A stretch of DNA of 8,733 bases, from contig JALNXV010000134.1 in assembly GCA_023230175.1 (NCBI GenBank), positions 1-8,733 of the forward strand. The letters run 5' to 3'. The number at the start of each line of letters is the position of its first letter. Position 1 is the stretch's first letter. This document shows positions 1 to 8,111 of the stretch, one piece after another. The notes beneath the pieces are model-generated. The model made no database searches. It was not told where the DNA came from and saw only the letters and a program-made list of their open reading frames with translations. The position numbers were made by a program, and so were the translations under genes. The DNA comes from Candidatus Cloacimonadota bacterium (GTDB lineage Bacteria; Cloacimonadota; Cloacimonadia; Cloacimonadales; WRIO01).

Positions 1-1393
1 ATGTGATTTCATCAGAAAAAATTGGGAGTCTTTCTGGATTATTATAATCTTTAGGATATACAAGAATCTCAGCCTTTAAAGGTTCTCCTGTTTCAGCTGA
101 GGTAACTATCCCTGTTAAAAATTTCTGTTTATGTCTTGATAAAAGTAAATTTGCGGCAGGTAAGTTATTTTGACATATCATTTGTACTTCCTGAGCATTA
201 GGAATAAACTCTGTTGCTAATTCAAATGTATATGACAAGGTAGAATAATTATAATAAAGATAATCATCGGTAGTTCCGGAACATGGATATAATTCCCATG
301 CAGGCATAGGAGTTAAATTATTAGTATTTTGGGTATTTGTATAAGTAATAGCAGCCATTTGTTCTGCTAAATCAGCTAAAGCATCTTGATTAAAAGAAGT
401 TTTCCCAAAAGCGTATCCATAAGGATATAATACGTAATTACCATAAGTATGATAACTAATTCCGGCAATAAAAGAAATTTCTTCAAATAATTCTTTTATA
501 TATGAAACTTCAACAGCGGCAAATGGATGCGTTCCCGGATAAGTTGGGTACTCAAATTCAAATGATACGCCGGAGGTTCCCCACATATACTCATAATTTC
601 TATTAGGGTCAATCCCGTCAATATTATATCCCCAACTATTAATATTTAAATCAATTTGCCCATTATTATTGTTATCAAATATTGTTTTTCTATGCCATAC
701 ATCTGTTTGAGATAACACGACATTATGACCATCCGGATTTACAACAGGAAAAATCCAAACTTGAGTTTGATTAATAGGATGATTTTCATCTTCTTCGTTA
801 ATATAAGTAGTTAACAAATCATCCATTATAGTCATACAGACTTCTGCTGACAAAGGTTCACGAGCATGATGAACACCCATAAAATAATATGCAGGTCTAT
901 CATTTTCTTCACTAACATCAGCAGTAATCTTCATCGCATAAATAGTATTATTAAATTCTTCATAATTACTATTCCCACTGTCATAATAAATTTTACCTTG
1001 AGAAGGTCCAAGTTCAACCATTTGACAAAGATCAGGATACTCATTCTGATATTCTTGCATAGTGGTAACAATTTCATCATAAGTATGATATCCATTAATG
1101 GATTTATTATTTTTAGAATATATAGAATTAAGATTAGACTTCATTTGATTTTCTGTAAAAACAATATGATGACGCACAAAATCCTTTTTAAATATTTCAA
1201 ATTGTTCTTGCGATAAAACAATATGGACTTCTTCATTACGAACTACAGATGAAATATCATAACCCTGAGATATTAAATCTTGAATTTGTTCTTGATTCTG
1301 ATAAGGAATACTAACAACCATCTTTTCACTTAACGCATAAATATCACCACTAAACATACATAACATTAACAATAAACACAAAATATACTTCAT
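1..1393 (-). CDS. Secreted M14-family zinc carboxypeptidase, 3' end beyond the window
   Basis: The minus-strand frame is open for 464 codons from the ATG at 1393-1391 and runs off the window edge, so the C-terminus is missing. The protein should remove C-terminal amino acids from peptides outside the cytoplasm. Residues 1-20 form a signal peptide (Lys2, hydrophobic core, likely cut after IYA); there is no good lipobox. Residues about 24-98 look like a propeptide and 103-420 are the M14 catalytic domain. The zinc and catalytic residues are all present: HARE at 176-179 (zinc His176 and Glu179), DPNRNY at 262-267 (substrate-binding Asn264 and Arg265), SYHTYG at 313-318 (zinc His315) and YTFELA at 388-393 (general base Glu391). 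An Asn-rich EF-hand-like loop (DNNNNGQIDLN, 240-250) sits before DPNRNY. From about 426 (TGIVTSAETGEPLKAEI) a carboxypeptidase regulatory-like beta-sandwich domain begins. Substrate specificity cannot be read. An AGGAGG ribosome site 6 bases upstream fixes the start. It is divergent from the kinase operon and a functional link is not evident. Confidence 0.93.
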   Translation of the reverse strand, partial: MKYILCLLLMLCMFSGDIYALSEKMVVSIPYQNQEQIQDLISQGYDISSVVRNEEVHIVLSQEQFEIFKKDFVRHHIVFTENQMKSNLNSIYSKNNKSINGYHTYDEIVTTMQEYQNEYPDLCQMVELGPSQGKIYYDSGNSNYEEFNNTIYAMKITADVSEENDRPAYYFMGVHHAREPLSAEVCMTIMDDLLTTYINEEDENHPINQTQVWIFPVVNPDGHNVVLSQTDVWHRKTIFDNNNNGQIDLNINSWGYNIDGIDPNRNYEYMWGTSGVSFEFEYPTYPGTHPFAAVEVSYIKELFEEISFIAGISYHTYGNYVLYPYGYAFGKTSFNQDALADLAEQMAAITYTNTQNTNNLTPMPAWELYPCSGTTDDYLYYNYSTLSYTFELATEFIPNAQEVQMICQNNLPAANLLLSRHKQKFLTGIVTSAETGEPLKAEILVYPKDYNNPERLPIFSDEIT

Positions 1394-1399
1394 TTTTTT

Positions 1400-1405
1400 C
1401 CTCCT
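1400..1405 (-). promoter_or_regulatory. Shine-Dalgarno site of the carboxypeptidase gene
   Basis: The minus strand reads AGGAGG, a full match to the anti-Shine-Dalgarno sequence, with a 6-base A-run spacer before the ATG at 1393-1391. It fixes the start codon and places the predicted signal peptide at the exact N-terminus. Such a strong site argues against typical Bacteroidota, which rarely use Shine-Dalgarno pairing. Confidence 0.85.
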
Positions 1406-1411
1406 ACGTTT

Positions 1412-1440
1412 ACTTTAGATTAATTATTAAAAAAAGTCAA
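1412..1440 (-). promoter_or_regulatory. Candidate sigma70-type promoter for the carboxypeptidase gene
   Basis: On the minus strand, TTGACT (1440-1435) is followed after 17 bases by TAAAGT (1417-1412). The spacing is ideal but the -10 box is imperfect. Transcription would start near 1405, almost on top of the ribosome site, giving a very short leader. In such AT-rich DNA, other -10-like hexamers are possible, so confidence is moderate. Confidence 0.45.
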
Positions 1441-1460
1441 TAAAAATCATTGACATTTTT
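1431..1460. repeat. Inverted repeat between the divergent promoters
   Basis: GTCAAT (1436-1441) and ATTGAC (1449-1454) are perfect inverted arms around a 7-base A/T-rich centre. The outer flanks are an A-run on the left and a T-run on the right, so the symmetry extends to 1431-1460 with one unpaired base. Each arm contains the -35 box of one of the two divergent promoter candidates (TTGACT on minus, TTGACA on plus). It could be an operator that a dimeric regulator uses to control both genes, or simply the consequence of two -35 boxes placed back to back. No rho-independent terminator role is expected, because both flanking genes read away from it. Confidence 0.6.
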
Positions 1461-1477
1461 AAAATAGCATTTATAAT
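1450..1477 (+). promoter_or_regulatory. Sigma70-type promoter of the kinase operon
   Basis: TTGACA at 1450-1455 and TATAAT at 1472-1477 are both exact consensus hexamers separated by 16 bases, one short of optimal. Transcription should begin about 7 bases after the -10 box, near 1484, giving a leader of about 19 bases that holds only the ribosome site. It is the only clear promoter for the three plus-strand genes, as no promoter-like gap exists between them. Confidence 0.75.
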
Positions 1478-1490
1478 AATAAAAGATGAT

Positions 1491-1497
1491 AAAGGAG
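1491..1497 (+). promoter_or_regulatory. Shine-Dalgarno site of the kinase gene
   Basis: AAAGGAG ends 5 bases before the ATG at 1503. It supports that start, which places the receiver motif DDD at residues 10-12 as expected for a receiver at the very N-terminus. Confidence 0.8.
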
Positions 1498-1502
1498 TAT
1501 AT

Positions 1503-4500
1503 ATGAGTAAGGGAAAAATCATTATTGTTGATGATGATAATTTAATACAATTAACAATAAAAGAAATTCTTATCGAATTTGATTATGAAGTTATAGCGAC
1601 ATATTCCACAGGTGAAGAAGTTGTTTATAACGCTCCTGAACTAAAACCTGATTTAATCATTATGGATATTCAACTTAATGGATATATAGACGGAATAGAA
1701 GCAGGTGAAAGGATTAAGTCAGTTATTGATATACCTATCATATATATCAGTGGTATGGACGATGAAAGTACTATTGAAAGAACAAAACTTTCAGATCCAT
1801 TTGGCTATATTTTAAAACCTTTTAAAGCTAAAGAGTTAATCATTATTGTAGAATTAGCAATTTATAAACACCAAACACAACAAAAAATTCAGTTAAATGA
1901 ATTTTTCTTTAAATCAACCTTTAACTCAATTTCTGAAGGAATCATTACAATTGATAAAGTAGGAATAATAAAATTGGTCAATCCTTTTGCAGAAAAGATG
2001 TTTAATAAAATTTTCGGAAATATCATAAACAAAAATATTTTAGAAATTATCAAAACCAAAAGCACATTATTTGAACAATTCTTAAGAAATAGTATCAATA
2101 CACAAAAATGGACATTAAACTATTCTCAATCCTTTGAGGCAGAATATGAATTATCAATAAAAGACACCAATCAATATAAACCGGTATTCCTGAGCCTTAA
2201 TGCCCTGTATGATTCTAAGGAATCTATAATGGGCTATGTTATAACTATTAGAGACCTTACCGACCAAAAAAAGACAAGAGATTTAATCAATAAACTCTAT
2301 ATGGCAATTAAACAATCATCAATAGGCATAATAATGTTATCACCGGAAGGAGTAATTGAATACATCAATCCAAGATATGAGCAAATAACTCAATTCAAAT
2401 ATGAAGAAATTATTGGAAGAAGACTTAAATATCTGTTTAACGAAAAAGTATCAAAAGAAAAAATCAATGATATATTATATGGAATTTCAAATAATCAAGA
2501 ACTAAGCTTTGAATGGCAAAATTATAAAAAAGATAGTTCGATGTATTGGGAATTGTTTACCTTAACACCGGTTATAAATGATAAAGGAACTGTCATTCAA
2601 TTTGTTATCCTTATTGAAGACATTACTGATAAAAAGAACTATGAAACAAATATCCTCTATAATGAAAAGAAATATAAAGATCTCTTTAATAATACACCTG
2701 TTGCTATCTGTAATTTTGATTTCAGTGAAGTTTCTGAATATCTATCATCACTAAAAAATATTAATATTAATGATTTACAAGAATACTTTAACCTGTCTCC
2801 GGAATACTTTAACAACTGTATCCATAAAATAAAAATAATTGATATTAATAAATTTGCTGAAAAACTATTAAATATTACAAACTCAAATAATAATTTCACT
2901 ACTATTAACTTAATCTTTAAACAAAACTTCGATTTCACTCTAAAAATACTTCAACATCTTTTAGTTTCTATAGAATCTATAAATAATAAAGAGCTACATA
3001 TCTTTGAAAAGTTGTACATCCCTCAAAGCGAAATCATTAATATAACTCTTGAATCAAATAAAAGATATCTACATACTGTATGGTTTTGTCAACAAGATAA
3101 AATTGATTATAAAAATCAAACTGATAACATTAACCCAATAAATCTATCTTTTAATCTTTTAATTGTCGCCGTAGATATCACAGAAAAAATCATTACTGAA
3201 AACAAACTCAAGATTCAAACTTATCATCTAAAAGAAAGAATCAAAGAACAAACAACACTTTATCAAATAAACAATATCATAACTAAAAAAAACTTATCTC
3301 TTGAAGAAGTCTTTGATTTATCGGCAAATGAGATCATCAAAGGGTTTCAATATCCGGAAAATACTGCCTGTAAAATTACGTTTAATGATTTAAAATCTTA
3401 TTCTAATAATTTCAGAAAATTAATATCTCCAATAATTGAAGAAAATTTTAATACTAACGATACTAAATATAACAATGATAATTGTAAACATCTATCCCAA
3501 TCCGAAACAATTGATAATGATAACAAAATAAAAATTGAGATATTTCTTCAACATAATAAAGTTAATCTTAGCAATAATGAACCCGAAGAATATTTCTTTA
3601 ATGAAGAAAAAAATCTTCTTTTAACTATCAAACAACTACTTTCAGAGTATATACTTAAACATAATCAAGCTCAGTTTATTGAGAAAAGACTTCAAAATGA
3701 AAGTTTAATTTCAAAACTCTCATCAAGGTTTTTAAACATTTATGACTTTGACGAAACAATCAATCAAGCTCTCGAAGATATTGCAAAATCTTCTAATGCT
3801 GATAGAACTTATGTTTTTGAATATGATGAAAATAACAATACAATATCTAATACCTTTGAATGGTGTAAAAAACCTCAATTATCAATCAAAGCAACATTAC
3901 AAAACTTGCCTTTTGATGATTATCCATGGTGGAAAGAAAAGATATATTCAAAGAAATTAATCTATATTAAAGATATAAATGATATGCCCATCGAAGCAAA
4001 AACTGAACAACAATTATTCCAAAAACAAGAAATTAAATCTCTTCTTTGTATCCCCTTAATAATCAAATCAAAATCATATAATCTTAATAATACTATATCA
4101 TCAGATAACCAAATAAAAATGATTGGTTTTGTTGGATTTGATAATCTTCATCAGAAATCTGCCTGGTCACAACAAGATATTACCTTATTAAAAATCTTTT
4201 GTGATATCCTAAGTTCTACTTATGAAAGAAAACAAAGTTACGAATTGATTAATAACCAAAAAGAATTTTCGAATCAAATAATTAATTCTGTGGCTGAATT
4301 GATTGTTGTTATTAATATTCAATCTGAAAAGATTGTCGTTTTTAATCAACACTGTGAACACTTAAGTGGGTATAATCTTGTAGAAGTTCAAACCTTACAA
4401 CAATTTAAGAATCTATTTATCAATGAACAAGTAGAATATTTTAATAAAATATATCAAGAAACTTTAAAGGGTAAGAGTTATAGCAATATAGAATTTCTAT

Positions 4501-6779
4501 GGCGAACAAAATATAAAAAATTTCTTATGATAAATTGGCAATTTAACATTATTAAAAACCCCAAAAATACACCTGCCTTTATCATCTTAAACGGCACAGA
4601 CATATCAGAAATAAAAAAACAAGAATCCCTACTTAAAGAAAAAGAAACTCAATATAGAACTTTAATTCAAAACTTAAATATCGGAATTTATAGATCTACC
4701 GGATTAAATTCAGGACATTTTTTGCAAGCTAATATTGCCCTGTCAGAAATGCTCGGTTATGCGTCAGTTCAGGAATTATTACTCAAAAAAGAGAAAGATA
4801 TTTTCTTAAATCCGGCAGATAGAGATGAAATGCTTAAAATTGCAATTCAAAGAGGAAAATTAAATAATTATGAAGTCTTGTTAAAGAAAAAAAATATCCT
4901 GAATAATAATGATACAAAAAATACTATTTGGGTTTCAATTAACGCAAAAGCAATTTATGACGAAAATAATAATTTCAAATGGCTTGACGCCTTTGTTGAA
5001 GATATTACAGAAAAGAAAAAGAATAAAGAAGCACTCAATAATCAGTTACTCTTCCTTCAAAATTTAATCGATAACATCCCTGTACCTATTTATTACACTG
5101 ATGCAATAGAATCATCTAACCACGAATTAAACAAATTTGACTATATTATAACCGGATGTAACATATCATTTGAAAAATTTATTGGTAAATCAAGAAATCA
5201 ACTAATCAATAAAAAACTTTCTGATTGTTTATCAAATGATTTATACATTACATTCACAAAATACAACGATAAGTTAATCACAACCAATTTAAACAATGAT
5301 AATAATAATAAAATTGATAACCTGTTTGTCTATGCTCAAAATATTAATATTAACAATTCAGAATATTATATCTTATTCCATAAAGCATTATTTGAAAATA
5401 AAGATTGCAATAAAATAATTACAAATGAAGTAACTCCTAATTTTGGCATTATTAATTCATTAATTGATGTAACAGATTTAAAACAAATTCAACAAAAAAT
5501 GCAACGATTAGCTATCTTTAACCAAAACATCCTATCTTCTATCACTAATATCTTAATTGCTGTTGATAATAATTTAAAAATTACTCATTGGAATCATCAA
5601 GTTAGTTTTATAACAAAAATACCACCCGAACAAGCTCTCAATAAAAACATTGAAGAAATTTTTATCGATTGGGATATTGACCTTCTAATAAAAACAATTT
5701 CTAAAGTAAGAAAAAGTCTATTAGAGGAAAAAATCCTAAACTTTCTTATTAAATCAGTTAAAGCACCTCAACTAATTAAACCTGAAGAAAATGAACAAAT
5801 CAATAAGTTCTATAGACTTACAATAAGCCCTATAAAAAAATCTGATTTAAACTCCAATTCAAAAGGAAGCACGCTTGATGGCTTTTTAATCTTAGGAGAA
5901 GACGTCACTGAAATCCAAACATTACAACATCAACTTATCCATCATCAAAAATTAGAAGCTATTGGACAACTTGCAGCAGGAATTGCTCATGAAATAAATA
6001 CTCCGGCTCAATATGTAACAGATAATAATCTCTTCATTCAAGACAGCGTTAATCAAATAATTAGTTTCATAACAAAATTTAACCAACGTTGCACAAGTCT
6101 AAACAATCAACTCGTAAATGAAACAAATATTGATAAACTCAAAGAACATCTATTAATAATTCATAAAGATAACTTAAATATGCAAGATGAAATAGATTTT
6201 AACTTCCTTATTGAAGAAATGCCTAAAGCTATAGAACAATCCCTTGAAGGATTAGCAAACATTTCAAAAATAGTAAAGGCTATGAAAGATTTTTCTCATC
6301 CGGGAATAGATTCAACGACAATAAGCAATATAAATCAACTTATTAATAGCACTGTTACTGTTGCAAGAAATGAATGGAAATATTCTGCAAATGTCACCCT
6401 AAATTTTGATGAAAACTTACCCAATATCCCATGTTTACCAAGTGAATTTAACCAAGCTATTCTAAATATAATAATCAATGCAACTCACGCCATTAAAGAA
6501 AGATATAATGATTCTCAAAAAGGTGAGATTAGAGTTAAAACATCATTTGATTCTAATTATGTAAATATTGAAATATCAGACAATGGAGTAGGAATTCCCT
6601 CAAATATTCAAGATAAAATCTTTGATCCATTCTTTACAACAAAAAAGATTGGAGAAGGAACCGGACAAGGACTTAGTATCGTTTATCAAATAATTGTTGA
6701 AAAACATAATGGTAAATTATATGTTTCTTCTGAAATAAATCAAGGCACAACCTTTAAGATCCAACTACCTATTCCTTAA
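1503..6779 (+). CDS. Soluble multi-sensor histidine kinase: receiver, about seven PAS, two GAF-like domains, kinase core
   Basis: A 1758-residue histidine kinase without membrane segments, so a cytoplasmic sensor. Order seen: receiver 3-122 (acidic Asp10-Asp12, phosphoacceptor Asp55, Ser83, Lys105); PAS domains at about 131-257, 263-380, 387-565 (enlarged; N-terminal part of the YFNLSPEYFNNC type), 919-1046, 1048-1179, 1180-1333 and 1334-1470, most ending in a D[IVL][TS]-(D/E) signature such as RDLTDQKK, EDITDKK and EDITEKK. Between PAS3 and PAS4 lie a degenerate GAF-like module (574-725, starting LKERIKEQTTLYQINN) and a GAF domain (725-911). The kinase core has the H-box AAGIAHEINTPAQ with phosphoacceptor His1496, a long helical region ending in SHPG (1598-1601), N-box Asn1659, G1-box DNGVGIP (1693-1699), F-box FDPFF (1707-1711) and G2-box GEGTGQGLSI (1717-1726). 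All catalytic boxes are intact. There is no C-terminal receiver or HPt. Several loops carry Asn-rich inserts. It is the first gene of a likely three-gene operon, and its probable partners are the two receiver proteins downstream. The signals sensed are unknown; no heme or flavin motif is clear. Confidence 0.95.
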   Translation: MSKGKIIIVDDDNLIQLTIKEILIEFDYEVIATYSTGEEVVYNAPELKPDLIIMDIQLNGYIDGIEAGERIKSVIDIPIIYISGMDDESTIERTKLSDPFGYILKPFKAKELIIIVELAIYKHQTQQKIQLNEFFFKSTFNSISEGIITIDKVGIIKLVNPFAEKMFNKIFGNIINKNILEIIKTKSTLFEQFLRNSINTQKWTLNYSQSFEAEYELSIKDTNQYKPVFLSLNALYDSKESIMGYVITIRDLTDQKKTRDLINKLYMAIKQSSIGIIMLSPEGVIEYINPRYEQITQFKYEEIIGRRLKYLFNEKVSKEKINDILYGISNNQELSFEWQNYKKDSSMYWELFTLTPVINDKGTVIQFVILIEDITDKKNYETNILYNEKKYKDLFNNTPVAICNFDFSEVSEYLSSLKNININDLQEYFNLSPEYFNNCIHKIKIIDINKFAEKLLNITNSNNNFTTINLIFKQNFDFTLKILQHLLVSIESINNKELHIFEKLYIPQSEIINITLESNKRYLHTVWFCQQDKIDYKNQTDNINPINLSFNLLIVAVDITEKIITENKLKIQTYHLKERIKEQTTLYQINNIITKKNLSLEEVFDLSANEIIKGFQYPENTACKITFNDLKSYSNNFRKLISPIIEENFNTNDTKYNNDNCKHLSQSETIDNDNKIKIEIFLQHNKVNLSNNEPEEYFFNEEKNLLLTIKQLLSEYILKHNQAQFIEKRLQNESLISKLSSRFLNIYDFDETINQALEDIAKSSNADRTYVFEYDENNNTISNTFEWCKKPQLSIKATLQNLPFDDYPWWKEKIYSKKLIYIKDINDMPIEAKTEQQLFQKQEIKSLLCIPLIIKSKSYNLNNTISSDNQIKMIGFVGFDNLHQKSAWSQQDITLLKIFCDILSSTYERKQSYELINNQKEFSNQIINSVAELIVVINIQSEKIVVFNQHCEHLSGYNLVEVQTLQQFKNLFINEQVEYFNKIYQETLKGKSYSNIEFLWRTKYKKFLMINWQFNIIKNPKNTPAFIILNGTDISEIKKQESLLKEKETQYRTLIQNLNIGIYRSTGLNSGHFLQANIALSEMLGYASVQELLLKKEKDIFLNPADRDEMLKIAIQRGKLNNYEVLLKKKNILNNNDTKNTIWVSINAKAIYDENNNFKWLDAFVEDITEKKKNKEALNNQLLFLQNLIDNIPVPIYYTDAIESSNHELNKFDYIITGCNISFEKFIGKSRNQLINKKLSDCLSNDLYITFTKYNDKLITTNLNNDNNNKIDNLFVYAQNININNSEYYILFHKALFENKDCNKIITNEVTPNFGIINSLIDVTDLKQIQQKMQRLAIFNQNILSSITNILIAVDNNLKITHWNHQVSFITKIPPEQALNKNIEEIFIDWDIDLLIKTISKVRKSLLEEKILNFLIKSVKAPQLIKPEENEQINKFYRLTISPIKKSDLNSNSKGSTLDGFLILGEDVTEIQTLQHQLIHHQKLEAIGQLAAGIAHEINTPAQYVTDNNLFIQDSVNQIISFITKFNQRCTSLNNQLVNETNIDKLKEHLLIIHKDNLNMQDEIDFNFLIEEMPKAIEQSLEGLANISKIVKAMKDFSHPGIDSTTISNINQLINSTVTVARNEWKYSANVTLNFDENLPNIPCLPSEFNQAILNIIINATHAIKERYNDSQKGEIRVKTSFDSNYVNIEISDNGVGIPSNIQDKIFDPFFTTKKIGEGTGQGLSIVYQIIVEKHNGKLYVSSEINQGTTFKIQLPIP

Positions 6780-6785
6780 ACAACC

Positions 6786-6789
6786 GGAG
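6786..6789 (+). promoter_or_regulatory. Shine-Dalgarno site of the receiver-HDOD gene
   Basis: GGAG lies in the 18-base gap after the kinase stop codon, 8 bases before the ATG at 6798. It supports that start and independent ribosome loading on the shared transcript. The gap is too short for a promoter or terminator. Confidence 0.7.
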
Positions 6790-6797
6790 TTATAATT

Positions 6798-8111
6798 ATG
6801 GATAAAAAATCAATTCTGTTTGTTGATGATGAAATCAGAATATTAGATGCTTTTAAAAGAACATTTCGCAAATACAACAAGCAATGGGATATGTACTTCG
6901 CTCTATCAGGTAATGAAGCTTTGTCACTAATGGAAACAAGAAAAAATAAGAATTTATCACCAATAAATATTATAATCTCAGATATGAAAATGCCGGGAAT
7001 GAATGGTAGTGAACTCCTTAAAATCATCTCAGAAAAATATCCTAATACTATTAGATTTATCTTGTCCGGCCAAGCTGAAGAAAAAGAATTTATTAATTCA
7101 TTCTCATATATACATCAATATTTTTCCAAACCTCTTGAATCTGAACAACTCATTAACTCAGTTACTCGTATCTTTAACATAAGAAAATATATTAATAACC
7201 AAGAAATAAATGACTTAATCATTCAAATAAAAAATTTACCTGTTCTACCTAGTATCTATACAAAAATTGATAATTTACTCAAAACAGATAACTATTCCAT
7301 TAAAAGCCTATCTGAGATTATTAATCAAGATATTTCACTTACGGCAAAAATCTTACAGCTCGCTAATTCATCATACTTTTCAATTTCTAAAAGAATATCT
7401 GATCTACAACAAGCTATCTCTGTAATCGGTATTGAATATCTTAAAAATCTAATAATTATTATTAATTTATTTACACAAGTCGATAATGAGATAACTTTTA
7501 ACTTTAATATTAAAAAATTATGGGATCATTCTTTAAGAACTGCTAATATAGCGAAATTATTAGCTAAAGAACTAAATTTGAATCCAATAGATATAGATAA
7601 CTGCTACACAAGTGCTCTTTTACATGATATTGGTAAACTTATTCTCGCAGCTTCATTTCCTACAATGTACCTTGATATTTATAACAAATATCAAAACGAA
7701 AAAGATACACATTCATTAGAAGCATACGAATATCAAAACTTTAAAGTCTCTCACGCCGAAATTGGTGCATACCTTATAAGTTTATGGGGATTTAACGATA
7801 ATATAATTGAACCAATTCTATTTCATCATAATATGTCACAATTATCAGATATTAAAGTTGACAATAATTTCATTGTATATATAGCAAACTGCATAGACCA
7901 CGAGATACAATCTCTTGACCAAACTATGCTAAAAAAAAGAAATTATTCTCTAAAACTAAACAATGAATACTTCAAAACTATTGAAAAAGAAATGGAAAAG
8001 AAATTAAAAAAAGAAATTAAAAAATACGACAAAAAAGTACTGTTCAAAGAAAATTTAATCAACTATTTCAAGGATATAATAGAAAATGACAGAATCAATC
8101 AAAACAAATAA
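6798..8111 (+). CDS. Receiver-HDOD response regulator
   Basis: A 437-residue response regulator. The receiver domain (about 4-128) has Asp10-Asp11, phosphoacceptor Asp62 in the SDMKMPGMNG motif, Ser90 in ILSG and Lys111 in SKP, so phosphorylation looks possible. The HDOD domain (about 143-345) begins LPVLPSIYTKID and has the typical INQDISLTAKILQLANSS and AISVIG segments. It keeps HD-type residues: His244, the His276-Asp277 pair in ALLHDIGKLI, His319 in SHAEIGAYL and His343-His344. HDOD proteins are usually signalling adaptors without shown phosphohydrolase activity, so metal binding here is possible but not proven. A Lys/Glu-rich amphipathic tail (about 395-425, KEMEKKLKKEIKKY) follows. There is no DNA-binding domain, so output is probably by protein contact or second-messenger-type signalling. 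It starts 18 bases after the kinase, which is its likely phosphodonor. Its receiver resembles that of the next gene (ILFVDDE, AFKR, ALSGNEA shared), suggesting a tandem duplication of the receiver with different outputs. Confidence 0.93.
   Translation: MDKKSILFVDDEIRILDAFKRTFRKYNKQWDMYFALSGNEALSLMETRKNKNLSPINIIISDMKMPGMNGSELLKIISEKYPNTIRFILSGQAEEKEFINSFSYIHQYFSKPLESEQLINSVTRIFNIRKYINNQEINDLIIQIKNLPVLPSIYTKIDNLLKTDNYSIKSLSEIINQDISLTAKILQLANSSYFSISKRISDLQQAISVIGIEYLKNLIIIINLFTQVDNEITFNFNIKKLWDHSLRTANIAKLLAKELNLNPIDIDNCYTSALLHDIGKLILAASFPTMYLDIYNKYQNEKDTHSLEAYEYQNFKVSHAEIGAYLISLWGFNDNIIEPILFHHNMSQLSDIKVDNNFIVYIANCIDHEIQSLDQTMLKKRNYSLKLNNEYFKTIEKEMEKKLKKEIKKYDKKVLFKENLINYFKDIIENDRINQNK
8086..8111 (+). 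other. 26-base overlap between the two response-regulator genes
   Basis: The second regulator starts at 8086 while the receiver-HDOD gene ends with TAA at 8109-8111, in a different frame. With only a weak ribosome site (AGGA, 11 bases upstream), translation of the second gene may depend on ribosomes finishing the first, which would tie the amounts of the two proteins together. This is an inference from spacing. Confidence 0.7.

Noticed and set aside
866..1216. Plus-strand open frame of 116 codons rich in Ile and Phe
   Set aside because: It is antisense to the M14 domain, which has intact catalytic motifs; it has no ribosome site, and its composition is what reverse-reading AT-rich code gives.
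1431..1460. Rho-independent terminator reading of the inverted repeat
   Set aside because: The stem is AT-rich and weak, and it lies upstream of both divergent genes, so no transcript needs to end there.
1889..2098. Minus-strand open frame inside the kinase gene
   Set aside because: It is a shadow of the first PAS region; no ribosome site and hydrophobic low-complexity sequence.
2657..2938. Minus-strand open frame of 93 codons
   Set aside because: It is a shadow of the third PAS domain, with no supporting signals.
3742..3960. Plus-strand open frame in another frame within the GAF region
   Set aside because: The kinase frame here encodes a recognisable GAF domain; this frame has no domain or ribosome site.
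5281..5320. AAT-rich run as a possible tandem repeat or CRISPR-like element
   Set aside because: It is in frame within the kinase and encodes an Asn-rich loop; there is no regular spacer-repeat structure.
6776..7027. Minus-strand open frame across the start of the receiver-HDOD gene
   Set aside because: It is antisense to an intact receiver domain and overlaps the intergenic ribosome site of the real gene.
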